Of a stretch of 64,000 nt of DNA, positions 7,706-15,232 are shown piece after piece. This DNA comes from Pseudomonas sp. Gutcm_11s (GTDB lineage: Bacteria; Pseudomonadota; Gammaproteobacteria; Pseudomonadales; Pseudomonadaceae). Positions within the stretch are counted from its first letter, which is position 1, and every line of letters begins with the position of its first letter. Under the pieces are notes generated by a model that had not been told where the DNA came from, did no database searches, and saw only the letters and a list, made by a program, of their open reading frames with translations. The stretch covers positions 220,719 to 284,718 of the forward strand of contig NZ_JAQSUW010000016.1 of NCBI RefSeq assembly GCF_028649395.1, in the 5' to 3' direction. The translations under genes and the position numbers were made by a program.

Positions 7706-9409
7706 TTAATCCTTGGTTACGCGGTTGATTTCCTCAAGACTGGTAAGGCCATTCATGGCCTTTAGCAGTCCGGAGGTGCGCAGGTCGTTGAAGCCGTCTT
7801 TGCGCATCTGCTCGGCAATATCGATGGAGTTACCTTCCTCCATGATAATTCTTTGCAGTGCGGGCGTGATTTTAACTACTTCATAAATCCCCACGCGTCC
7901 CTTGTAACCGCCTTTACAGTGCTCGCAACCAACTGGACCGAAGAGCTTGAGGGTGCCCACCTTGTCAGCGGGGAAACCTTCAGCGGCCTGGGTCTCGGGA
8001 GGGACTGTCACTTCCTTCTTACAGCTGTTGCAGAGCTTACGTGCTAGGCGCTGGGCGATGATCAGGTTTACTGATGTAGCGATGTTGAACGAGGGAACGC
8101 CCATATTGCGCAGGCGGGTCAGGGTTTCCGAGGCACTGTTGGTGTGCAGTGTGGACATCACCATGTGGCCTGTTTGCGCGGCCTTGACGGCGATGGATGC
8201 AGTTTCAAGGTCGCGAATCTCACCAACCATGATCACGTCCGGATCTTGGCGCAGGAATGCACGTAGCGCCTGGGCGAAGTCCATGCCCTGTTTGGGGTTA
8301 ACGTTGACCTGGTTGATACCTTCAAGGTTGATTTCCACCGGGTCTTCCGCAGTGGAGATGTTGACGTCCACGGTGTTGAGGATATTCAGACCGGTGTAGA
8401 GCGATACGGTTTTGCCGGAGCCGGTGGGGCCGGTCACCAGGATCATGCCCTGTGGTTTGGCCAGTGCATCCATATACAGCTGGCGCTGATTCTCTTCGTA
8501 GCCCAACGCATCGATACCCATCTGGGCGCTCGTGGGGTCGAGAATCCGCATCACGATCTTCTCGCCCCAGAGAGTGGGGCAGGTGTTGACGCGGAAGTCG
8601 ATGGACTTGGTCTTCGATATGCGCATCTTGATGCGCCCATCCTGAGGCTTTCTTCTTTCGGAGATGTCCATGCTCGCCATCACCTTGAGGCGTGCCGAAA
8701 TGCGCGAGGCCAACTGGATGGGGGGCTTGGCGACCTCGTGGAGGACGCCGTCGGTGCGGAAGCGTACCCGGTAGATTTTTTCGTAAGGCTCGAAGTGCAG
8801 GTCCGACGAGCCGCCCTTGATGGCATCCAGGAGCATCTTGTTGACGAACTTCACCACCGGAGCATCGTCGGCATCCGTTGTAGGGCCGTCGTCCTGATCG
8901 GTTGCGCCGCTCTCGATCTCGAGACCATCCTCAAGGTCGATATCGCCAAGCCCCTCCATCGCCTTGTTGTCGCTTTCGAAGTAGCGATCGATGGCGGCGT
9001 CCAGGCGATCATCCTCGACCAGTACCAGCTCGGTATTCAGGCCTGTACTGAACTGGATGTCGGTCACTGCCTGCTGCAGTGTTGGGTCCGACATGCCGAT
9101 GTAGAGTTTGTTGCCGCGCCTCCAGAGGGGAATCGCTCGGTGCTGACGTGCCAGCTTTTCGCTGATCAGATCCCGAGGCTGTTGTTCTTTGTCCAGCGAG
9201 CCGAGATCGAAGTAGGGCACGCCAAACTGCTCGGCTGCCTGACTGGCTAGGGCTTTGCCGCTTACCAGCTTGTTCTGTACCAGATAGCTGACCAGGGGGA
9301 TCTGGTTGCGTTGGGCCTGTTGAGCGGCGCGGCTGGCGGTCGCCTCGTCTATCAGTTCGGCGAGAACCAGTTGCCGTGCGAGGCCTGTCAGAACGGGAGT
9401 ATTGGTCAT
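7706..9409 (-). CDS. pilB: Type IV pilus extension ATPase PilB
   Basis: This 567-residue cytoplasmic hexameric ATPase powers pilin polymerisation. It has an N-terminal MshEN/T2SSE-N region, Walker A (GPTGSGKT), an Asp box with DPDVIMVGEIRD (Walker B), a His box (TGHMVMSTLHTN), and a zinc tetracysteine formed by CNSC and CEHC. The start at 9409 gives the normal PilB length; an upstream in-frame start would add 20 residues. It is divergent from pilA across a 241-base region with a sigma-54 promoter. Confidence 0.97.
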   Translation of the reverse strand: MTNTPVLTGLARQLVLAELIDEATASRAAQQAQRNQIPLVSYLVQNKLVSGKALASQAAEQFGVPYFDLGSLDKEQQPRDLISEKLARQHRAIPLWRRGNKLYIGMSDPTLQQAVTDIQFSTGLNTELVLVEDDRLDAAIDRYFESDNKAMEGLGDIDLEDGLEIESGATDQDDGPTTDADDAPVVKFVNKMLLDAIKGGSSDLHFEPYEKIYRVRFRTDGVLHEVAKPPIQLASRISARLKVMASMDISERRKPQDGRIKMRISKTKSIDFRVNTCPTLWGEKIVMRILDPTSAQMGIDALGYEENQRQLYMDALAKPQGMILVTGPTGSGKTVSLYTGLNILNTVDVNISTAEDPVEINLEGINQVNVNPKQGMDFAQALRAFLRQDPDVIMVGEIRDLETASIAVKAAQTGHMVMSTLHTNSASETLTRLRNMGVPSFNIATSVNLIIAQRLARKLCNSCKKEVTVPPETQAAEGFPADKVGTLKLFGPVGCEHCKGGYKGRVGIYEVVKITPALQRIIMEEGNSIDIAEQMRKDGFNDLRTSGLLKAMNGLTSLEEINRVTKD

Positions 9410-9573
9410 GGGCTGTTGGCTTGGTGGTAAATGACCAAACTTATAACCGAGAAGCAGGAGGGCTGCCACTGACGGGAGGTTGTGTGACGCTAATTGTCAG
9501 TTATGGGCCGATTATGGGCGCGTTGGCACGGCGCGACACGCATGAGGCCTGCAGAGTAAGGCTCGTAAGATGT

Positions 9574-9588
9574 TGGCATGCACTTTGT
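9574..9588 (+). promoter_or_regulatory. Candidate sigma-54 (RpoN) promoter of the pilin genes
   Basis: TGGCATG-CACT-TTGT matches the -24/-12 pattern TGGCACG-N4-TTGC, with GG and the second G separated by exactly ten bases. The -12 C is replaced by T. It lies about 65 bases before the pilA start. P. aeruginosa pilA is known to use RpoN with PilR; PilR sites were not identified here. Confidence 0.65.
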
Positions 9589-9650
9589 ATTAGCCATCTA
9601 CAAGCGGAGCAACAGGCTTCGTTAAAGTAGTCACTAGGAGACCATCGAAA

Positions 9651-9833
9651 ATGTCGAAGAAAGTTCAGAAGGGCTTTACCCTCATCGAGCTGATGATCGT
9701 GGTTGCGATCATCGGCATCCTCGCTGCTGTTGCCATTCCGCAGTTCCAGGACTACCAGGCCAAGGGCTATGACAAATCGGCTCAGTCCGACGCCCGCAAT
9801 ATCCTGACCGGCGCCATCGCCAACTCGAACTGA
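9651..9833 (+). CDS. Short type IV major pilin (PilA-N type, N-terminal helix only)
   Basis: This is a 60-residue prepilin. An eight-residue leader ending in Gly precedes the PilD site, then FTLIELMIVVAIIGILAAV with the essential Glu5 and Pro22 in the mature protein. The mature chain is only 52 residues, against about 145 for a normal type IVa pilin, so the whole globular domain is missing. It ends ILTGAIANSN at tandem in-frame stops (TGA TAG). Aromatics fall at mature positions 1, 24, 27 and 32, the positions occupied in the Geobacter short pilin. AGGAG precedes the ATG. The next gene, 18 bases on, appears to supply the globular part. Calling this the major pilin is inferred from the locus (divergent from pilB, RpoN-type promoter). 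Confidence 0.9.
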   Translation: MSKKVQKGFTLIELMIVVAIIGILAAVAIPQFQDYQAKGYDKSAQSDARNILTGAIANSN

Positions 9834-9851
9834 TAGAGAAGGGAACCTAGA

Positions 9852-10301
9852 ATGAAAAAGTTTATTGTTGCTTCCCTGGCTGTTGCCGGTCTGATGAGCT
9901 CTAACGCTTTCGCTGCCAGCTCTGGTACCGAACGTCTGGATCTGGATCTGGAAGACGGATACAACGAAGTTGCACCGCTGGGTCGCTCCATCAACCTGGC
10001 GCAAGCCGGCACTATGACCGCGATTGCTGCTCGCGATGGTTTCGTGAAGAACGATTTCGACTTCACCATTTCGGCCAACGTGGTGCTCGGTGCAGTCGAT
10101 GATGCCGCAGCCAACCGTTTTGGTGTTATTTCTGGCTCCAACAAGGGCTACAACGTCTTCACCGGCTCCTCGGTCGGCGGCAGCATCTCGCAATGCGGCG
10201 CTTCGATTAAAAAAGAGGACGGTGCTGATCTCGCCGCTGCGCAAGTAGGAGAAGGTCAGATCGATCTCGATAATGCAAATGGTTGCAACCGCGAGCTGTA
10301 A
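9852..10301 (+). CDS. Secreted partner of the short pilin (PilA-C-like globular domain)
   Basis: This is a 149-residue protein with a classical Sec signal peptide (MKKFIVASLAVAGLMSSNAF, cleavage after Ala21). The mature part of about 128 residues has two cysteines, Cys115 and Cys145, spaced like the C-terminal disulfide loop of type IVa pilins, and a segment NVFTGSSVGGSISQCG reminiscent of pilin beta-sheet regions. It lies 18 bases after the short pilin, in the same frame, with its own AAGGGA ribosome-binding site. By analogy with Geobacter PilA-C/Spc it may dock on or stabilise the short helix in the periplasm. I cannot show homology to that protein by alignment here; the case rests on order, size, export signal and cysteines. 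Confidence 0.7.
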   Translation: MKKFIVASLAVAGLMSSNAFAASSGTERLDLDLEDGYNEVAPLGRSINLAQAGTMTAIAARDGFVKNDFDFTISANVVLGAVDDAAANRFGVISGSNKGYNVFTGSSVGGSISQCGASIKKEDGADLAAAQVGEGQIDLDNANGCNREL

Positions 10302-10315
10302 GTGATTGTGGTCAT

Positions 10316-10347
10316 AAAAGACAGGCCCTAGTGGCCTGTCTTTTTTT
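10316..10347 (+). terminator. Strong Rho-independent terminator after the split pilin pair
   Basis: A perfect 8-bp stem GACAGGCC/GGCCTGTC with 5-base loop is followed by seven T residues. It separates the two pilin genes from the downstream ABC-transporter genes, so the latter depend on read-through or their own promoter. Confidence 0.93.
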
Positions 10348-10371
10348 GTCTAGAGATTTTAGGGGGGTGGG

Positions 10372-11169
10372 ATGGGCGAGTTGGTGTTGCTGGGAGTCAA
10401 GGCAGGCATTCGCGGCGTCGGACTGCGAGTACTCTTGATGGTGGCCGGGCTGGTACTGGCGGTCAGCCTTTTGGCTTCAGGGTTTTCTGGGCGCCAACCG
10501 ACTACAGTAGCGCTGGATGTCGGGCTCAGTGGCCTGCGCTTCGCCATGCTGATTCTGGTTCTGCTCTGGGTTCAGGATCTGTTTGCCCGCGATATCGAGC
10601 GCAAGACGGTCTACTTCGTACTCGCCTATCCCATTACTCGCTGGCAATACCTACTGTCACGCTTCATTACTGTGGCCTTGCTGGCCTTGCTGGCCTTGGT
10701 CGTGATCGGCGGCCTTCTTTGGTTATCGCTGCAGCGTGAGTTTGAATATACGCAGTTCCAGCCCGTGGATCTGAGAGGCAAGTACCTGCTGGTGCTTCTA
10801 TCCATCTGGCTGGATGCGCTGGTGGTCTGCAGCTTCGCGCTGTTCCTGGCTAGCTTGTCCACTACTCCTTTTCTGCCATTGCTGCTGGGCTTTGCTTTCG
10901 GCTTGGCCGCGCGAGGGCTGGGGCCGGCGTTGGACTTTCTGCATGGTTCGCGCTCCGATCCTCTGCATGTCTCGCTGTTCGGCCCCGTGCTGGAGTACTC
11001 CTATGTCTGGCTACCGGACCTGTCGCGGCTAGATTGGCGCCCGTTGGCGCTGTATGACCTGCCGGTGCCTTGGTCTGCGCTGGGACTGGCGGTGATCAAT
11101 GCCCTTGGGTTTGCGGGCATCATGCTGGGCTTGGCCAGCTTGATCTTCCAGCGGCGCAATTTCACATGA
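10372..11169 (+). CDS. ABC-2 type permease of the pilin locus (PilI-like)
   Basis: This is a 265-residue membrane protein with about six hydrophobic segments (around residues 16-35, 55-70, 100-125, 145-165, 167-180, 235-260) and an FARDIERKTVYFVLAYP motif after the second, as in ABC-2 permeases of the NosY type. GGGGGGTGG precedes the ATG. Its stop overlaps the next start (ATGA), and an ATPase gene follows one gene later, so it forms a transporter with the product at 11996. Myxococcus xanthus PilI is the ABC permease of a pilus-export module encoded next to pilA. That parallel is contextual; the cargo is unknown. Base composition is lower in G+C than in core genes. Confidence 0.8.
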   Translation: MGELVLLGVKAGIRGVGLRVLLMVAGLVLAVSLLASGFSGRQPTTVALDVGLSGLRFAMLILVLLWVQDLFARDIERKTVYFVLAYPITRWQYLLSRFITVALLALLALVVIGGLLWLSLQREFEYTQFQPVDLRGKYLLVLLSIWLDALVVCSFALFLASLSTTPFLPLLLGFAFGLAARGLGPALDFLHGSRSDPLHVSLFGPVLEYSYVWLPDLSRLDWRPLALYDLPVPWSALGLAVINALGFAGIMLGLASLIFQRRNFT

Positions 11170-11999
11170 ATCTCTGGCGTGGCCTGCTGTTTGTGGCTTT
11201 GGCATGGGGAGTATTTGCCGGGGCTGGGTATGTGCAGCGTGAGAATCAGCGGCTGGAGGTGCAGAGCGAACTGCTCAGAGTTCGTCTGCCGCTGCTGGTG
11301 CAGCTGGCATATTCGGGGGGTGACCCCTTCCTGGCGGCCAATACCAATGTCTTTCGTAGCCTGATGGTGGATGCGAAGGTGACCGAGGGTGAGACCTATC
11401 GGATTCAAGGGCAGTTGCAGGTGGATGCAGCTCGCTTTAACCCTTGGCATGAGGACAACTACTACCTCGGCGCGGCGATCCTGCCCTGGAACGGCCAGGT
11501 TGAGGCGGGGCAGTTTGTGCTGCTGAATGCGGCTCAGGCTCGTAACTGGGATATGTGGCCCGCTTTCTACTACGCCTTCAATGCCATGTACTTCGAGCAC
11601 GATATGGCTCGGGCTGGGCATTGGGCCGAGGTGGCGGCGCAGCGCCATCCGCGTAATGCGCCGGCACTGCGTAGCATGGCTGCGGCTTGGTATGAACGTG
11701 GCGATGACCCTCGGGATGCGATGGGGATATTGCAGGCAATGCGTGAGCAGAGCGGCGATGAGAATTTTCGTGCCTTGTTGCAGGCTCGCATGCAACGCCT
11801 GGCAGGGTTGGCCGCACTGCGCGATGCCGCCGCGGAATATCGGTCTCGCAACGGTAGAGCGGCTCAGGAGCTGGAGCAGCTACTGGGCTACGCCGGACTG
11901 CAGCAGTTGCCGCAAGATCCGCTGAAAATTGGATATGGCTTGGATAAAGAGGGCCAGCCGCAGCTGGCCGATCATGTTGTTCGACGGGATTCGCAATGA
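11166..11999 (+). CDS. Membrane-anchored TPR-like protein of the pilin ABC module (PilG-like)
   Basis: This is a 277-residue protein with one N-terminal membrane anchor (GLLFVALAWGVFAGAGYV, residues 6-23) and a periplasmic domain. Helical repeats around residues 130-225 (for example AGHWAEVAAQRHPRNAPALR followed by AAAWYERGDDPRDAM) look like tetratricopeptide repeats. The ATG at 11166 overlaps the permease stop and the gene stop overlaps the ATPase start, so the three are translated together. Its place between permease and ATPase suggests a periplasm-facing accessory subunit, analogous to Myxococcus PilG. No enzymatic motif is visible. Confidence 0.7.
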   Translation: MNLWRGLLFVALAWGVFAGAGYVQRENQRLEVQSELLRVRLPLLVQLAYSGGDPFLAANTNVFRSLMVDAKVTEGETYRIQGQLQVDAARFNPWHEDNYYLGAAILPWNGQVEAGQFVLLNAAQARNWDMWPAFYYAFNAMYFEHDMARAGHWAEVAAQRHPRNAPALRSMAAAWYERGDDPRDAMGILQAMREQSGDENFRALLQARMQRLAGLAALRDAAAEYRSRNGRAAQELEQLLGYAGLQQLPQDPLKIGYGLDKEGQPQLADHVVRRDSQ

Positions 12000-12889
12000 A
12001 GGCAATCGAGGTTACTGGTCTGCACAAGGCCTTCAAGCTCAAGGGCAAGGCTATCAAGGCGCTCGATGATGTGAGTTTCTCCGTGGAGCTGGGGCAGTCG
12101 GTCGGCTTCATCGGGCAGAATGGAGCGGGTAAGAGCACCACCATCAAAATTCTGTTCGGCGCTCTGCGGGCAGACGCTGGTGACGCGCGCTTGATGGGGC
12201 TGCCGGCAGACAATGCCGCTTCGCGTCTGGGTGTGGGCTATGTGCCGGAAAACCCCTATCTGTATGAGCAACTTACCCCGCGCGAGGTGGTCAGCAGCGG
12301 TCTGCGCTTGCATGGCGTTCGTGGTGCCGAGAATGCTCGGCGCACGGAGCATTGGCTTGAGAAGCTGGGCATTGCCTACGCGGCAGACAAGCGCATTCGC
12401 AATCTTTCCAAGGGGATGACGCAGCGAACTGCGCTGGCTCATGCTTTTGCCATTGAGCCCAAACTATTGGTGCTAGATGAGCCTATGTCTGGCCTGGACC
12501 CGGTTGGGCGGCGCCAGGTAGCGGACCTGATGCAGGAATATCGTCTGGCGGGGGGGACCCTGTTCTTCTGTACGCATATCCTGCATGACGTGGAACGTTT
12601 GGCGGACTATTTCGTGATGATCGATCGTGGCAAGGTAAAGGCCCAGCAGGGTGTTGCCGAGCTGTTGGCGAGCCAGGGCGATATGGTCATTCGCTATCTG
12701 GGTGACGCTGGATTGCCGGGCTTCGAGCGCGATGCCGGGCAGGTTTGGAAGGGCCTGCTGTCTCGTTCCGCATTGCCTGAGGTGCTGGCGCAGATTGAGG
12801 CCATGCAAGGAGTTCTGCTGAATATCCATCCGCTCAATTCCCTTGAGGAGTTGTTCGATAGCGTGGTGGGTGAGGCAGCACGGGCCTAA
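11996..12889 (+). CDS. ABC transporter ATP-binding protein of the pilin locus (PilH-like)
   Basis: This is a 297-residue single-domain ABC ATPase: Walker A GQNGAGKST at about residues 40-48, Q-loop region GYVPENPYLYEQLTPRE, signature NLSKGMTQR (a variant of LSGGQ), Walker B LLVLDEPMSGLDPVG and switch His in FCTHILHD. The C-terminal extension of about 80 residues is of the NatA/CcmA-like exporter type. It overlaps the preceding gene by four bases (ATGA) and would energise the permease at 10372. M. xanthus PilH is the comparable ATPase needed for pilus export. Confidence 0.9.
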   Translation: MKAIEVTGLHKAFKLKGKAIKALDDVSFSVELGQSVGFIGQNGAGKSTTIKILFGALRADAGDARLMGLPADNAASRLGVGYVPENPYLYEQLTPREVVSSGLRLHGVRGAENARRTEHWLEKLGIAYAADKRIRNLSKGMTQRTALAHAFAIEPKLLVLDEPMSGLDPVGRRQVADLMQEYRLAGGTLFFCTHILHDVERLADYFVMIDRGKVKAQQGVAELLASQGDMVIRYLGDAGLPGFERDAGQVWKGLLSRSALPEVLAQIEAMQGVLLNIHPLNSLEELFDSVVGEAARA

Positions 12890-12894
12890 GAGAT

Positions 12895-13926
12895 ATGCAC
12901 TACGTTGCTGGGTTGGATGGTCTGAGGGCGTTGGCCATCCTGCTGGTACTGTTCTTCCATTCAAAAGTACCGGGGTTGCCAGGTGGCAATGTTGGCGTCG
13001 ATCTGTTCCTGGTTCTTAGCGGTTTTCTGATTACCTCGTTGCTGTTGGATGAGCAGGATCGCAGCGGAACGATTGGGTTAAAACGCTTCTATCTGAGGCG
13101 GGCCTGGCGTTTAACGCCAGCGCTGTTATTGATGCTTTTTCTCTATTCGTTGTTTGCGCCGCTGCTTTGGCCGGAGTACTTCTTTCATTTGCGAGATGTA
13201 CTGGCTGTCTTGTTGTATGTGGCCAATTTGGCCGCTGCTGCGGGATATGCGCCGGAGAAGTTGCTGCATGGTTGGTCGCTTGGGCTTGAAGAGCAGTTCT
13301 ACCTGGTCTGGCCACTGGTGTTGCTTGCTGTTTTCAGACTGTTGAGTAGGAGCACGCTTTGGCTGGCTTTGCTGGGACTGTATGTCCTGCTTTGTGCGTG
13401 GCGGATTTGGTGCCTTTACGGCATGGGTGCTCCGGGCGGCCTAGCCTATTACCGCCCGGATTTGCATGCTGGAGGGTTGGTCCTAGGGGCTGCGCTTGCT
13501 GCCTGGTGGAGGCAGCAGAAAGAAGTTGGCGGTAATGCGTGGATGGCGAAATTGGGTTGGCTGTCATTGGCCGTTGCCTTGATCTCGCCTCAGTCGGATG
13601 AGCTTCATCTCGCTCTGTTTGTCCCGCTCGCGGAGATTGGTACCGCTCTATTGATCGTTTCCATTTTGCTTGGAAAACAGGCGCTGTTTGCGGGGCGGCT
13701 GGTGACCCATATTGGCAAATTGTCATATGGCCTCTATCTCTTCCATTACCCGATCATGCTTTATCTGGTGCAGTGTCGCCTGCATTGGGCTGTGGTTTTC
13801 TGTATCGGGGGCGTGTTGTCCTATGCTCTTGCCTGGGTAAGCTTCAATACCGTGGAGGCTGCGGCTCGCCGATATCGCGAGCGCCTGTGGCCGAGCCCGC
13901 AACCTGCAGCTCTTGAGTTGCGATAG
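12895..13926 (+). CDS. Membrane acyltransferase, acyltransferase-3 (OafA-like) family
   Basis: This is a 343-residue polytopic enzyme with the acyltransferase-3 hallmarks: the GLDGLRALAILLVLFFHS opening with its conserved Arg and His, GGNVGVDLFLVLSGFLIT, and RRAWRLTPALLL. Such enzymes move acetyl or other acyl groups onto sugars of O-antigen, peptidoglycan or exopolysaccharide. Placed five bases after the pilin-locus ABC ATPase and just before tRNA-Thr, it may acylate a surface glycan or pilus modification; this is inference. In P. aeruginosa this slot holds pilin-modifying accessory genes. The gene is A/T-richer than core genes, consistent with horizontal acquisition. Confidence 0.88.
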   Translation: MHYVAGLDGLRALAILLVLFFHSKVPGLPGGNVGVDLFLVLSGFLITSLLLDEQDRSGTIGLKRFYLRRAWRLTPALLLMLFLYSLFAPLLWPEYFFHLRDVLAVLLYVANLAAAAGYAPEKLLHGWSLGLEEQFYLVWPLVLLAVFRLLSRSTLWLALLGLYVLLCAWRIWCLYGMGAPGGLAYYRPDLHAGGLVLGAALAAWWRQQKEVGGNAWMAKLGWLSLAVALISPQSDELHLALFVPLAEIGTALLIVSILLGKQALFAGRLVTHIGKLSYGLYLFHYPIMLYLVQCRLHWAVVFCIGGVLSYALAWVSFNTVEAAARRYRERLWPSPQPAALELR

Positions 13927-13951
13927 AAGAGGTTGCTATAAGGTTGGCCGC

Positions 13952-14027
13952 GCCGGTGTAGCTCAGTTGGTAGAGCAGCGCACTCGTAACGCGAAGGTCG
14001 CAGGTTCGATTCCTGTCTCCGGCACCA
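13952..14027 (+). tRNA. tRNA-Thr (anticodon CGT)
   Basis: A complete 76-base cloverleaf including encoded CCA. Anticodon CGT is at 13985-13987, and the T-arm is GGTTCGATTCC. It bounds the pilin variable region, as the equivalent tRNA-Thr does in P. aeruginosa, and is a plausible recombination boundary for the upstream insertion. Confidence 0.96.
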
Positions 14028-14033
14028 TATAAA

Positions 14034-14066
14034 ACAAAGCCCCGCATTTGGCGGGGCTTTGTTTTT
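14034..14066. terminator. Bidirectional terminator between tRNA-Thr and nadC
   Basis: The stem AAAGCCCCGC/GCGGGGCTTT, extendable by flanking ACA/TGT, has a 5-base loop and a T tract on the + strand and an A-rich start giving T on the other. It serves both the tRNA and the convergent nadC. Confidence 0.9.
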
Positions 14067-14081
14067 CTGGCGCTTGTCTAG

Positions 14082-14930
14082 TTACAGGCTCAGTCGCATC
14101 GACAGGTCGATGGCCTTGATGTCCTTGGTCAGGTTGCCGATGGAGATGTAGTCGACGCCGGTTTCGGCGATGGTGCGCAAGGTTGTTTCGTTGATACCGC
14201 CGGAGGCTTCCAGTTTGGCGCGGCCGGCGGTGAGGGCTACGGCGGTGCGCATGTCGTCCAGGCTCAGTTCGTCGAGCATGACGATGTCGGCGCCGGCGTT
14301 GAGTGCCTGCTGTAGTTCTTCCAGACTTTCCACTTCGATCTCCACCGGCTTGCCGGGGGCGATGCCGTGGGCGGCAGTGATGGCCTGAGCGATGCCGCCG
14401 CAGGCGGCGATGTGGTTTTCCTTGATAAGGAAGGCGTCGTACAGGCCGATGCGGTGGTTGTGGCAGCCGCCCTGGGTAACCGCGTACTTCTGCGCCAGGC
14501 GCAGGCCGGGCAGGGTCTTGCGGGTGTCGAGCAGTTTCACCGAGGTGTCTGCCACCAGGTCAGCGTAGTGGCGGCAGCGGGTGGCGACGGCTGACAGGCT
14601 CTGCAGGAAGTTCAGGGCACTGCGTTCTCCGCTGAGCAGGGCGCGGGCCGGGCCTTCCAGATGGAACAGCGGCTGGTTGGGCTGCACGTTCTCACCGTCG
14701 GCTACCTGCCAGTGCACTGCCACGCGAGGATCGAGCTGACGGAACACAGCGTCCACCCATGCTGTCCCACAGATCACTGCGGCTTCGCGGGTGATGACGG
14801 TGGCGTTGGCCAGGCGTTCGGTGGGGATCAGCTGCGCAGTGATGTCGCCGCTACCGATGTCCTCGCGAAGGGCAGTGCGTACATTGGCTTCGATTTCGGC
14901 GCCGAGATTGGCGAGGATCAGGTTGGGCAT
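14082..14930 (-). CDS. nadC: Nicotinate-nucleotide pyrophosphorylase (quinolinate phosphoribosyltransferase)
   Basis: This is a 282-residue enzyme of de novo NAD synthesis converting quinolinate and PRPP to nicotinate mononucleotide with loss of CO2. Conserved features include EDIGSGDITAQLIP at the N-terminus, the substrate loop DTRKTLPGLRLAQKYAV near residue 140, HNHRIGLYDAFLIKENH and the barrel-end ASGGINETTLRTIAETGVD. Length is normal. It is monocistronic and faces the tRNA-Thr terminator. Confidence 0.97.
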   Translation of the reverse strand: MPNLILANLGAEIEANVRTALREDIGSGDITAQLIPTERLANATVITREAAVICGTAWVDAVFRQLDPRVAVHWQVADGENVQPNQPLFHLEGPARALLSGERSALNFLQSLSAVATRCRHYADLVADTSVKLLDTRKTLPGLRLAQKYAVTQGGCHNHRIGLYDAFLIKENHIAACGGIAQAITAAHGIAPGKPVEIEVESLEELQQALNAGADIVMLDELSLDDMRTAVALTAGRAKLEASGGINETTLRTIAETGVDYISIGNLTKDIKAIDLSMRLSL

Positions 14931-15232
14931 CGGGGCCTCCTAAAGGCAGGTGGCGCGATTATAGGGATAGCCGACGTTTGGTGCAGTGCCTCCCGAGGCT
15001 TTCTGCTAGACCACTAAGCGGAGGTGGTCGCCCTATGACGACCGTTCGTAACTTCGATCTCCGCGCTCTGTGATCTGGGTCATGTATGCGACAGGGGGTA
15101 TTTGGTCATGCTTCGCATCCCCCTATACTCAGGTCTACCGTAATTTTTGACGCCATGTCCTTGGCGCTGCGGATGACGCCCAGCTGATCGTATGCAGCCT
15201 GTTCTGATCAAGCAGTCTGCGGGAGACTCATA
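14931..15232. promoter_or_regulatory. Divergent intergenic region nadC / DUF1631 gene
   Basis: Roughly 300 bases hold the promoters of two divergent genes. AGGGGG at about 15091 and CCCCCT at about 15119 form a spaced inverted repeat. No gene, tRNA or convincing regulator site was recognised. Confidence 0.4.

Noticed and set aside
9834..9851. The short pilin could be a full-length pilin broken by a sequencing error or nonsense mutation
   Set aside because: Two consecutive stops are present, the downstream frame has its own ribosome-binding site and a complete Sec signal peptide, and the layout matches the known split pilins. Single errors cannot explain this.
9501..10244. 247-codon frame antisense to the pilin pair
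   Set aside because: It opposes two genes with clear export/processing signals and a matching promoter and terminator, and shows no motif.
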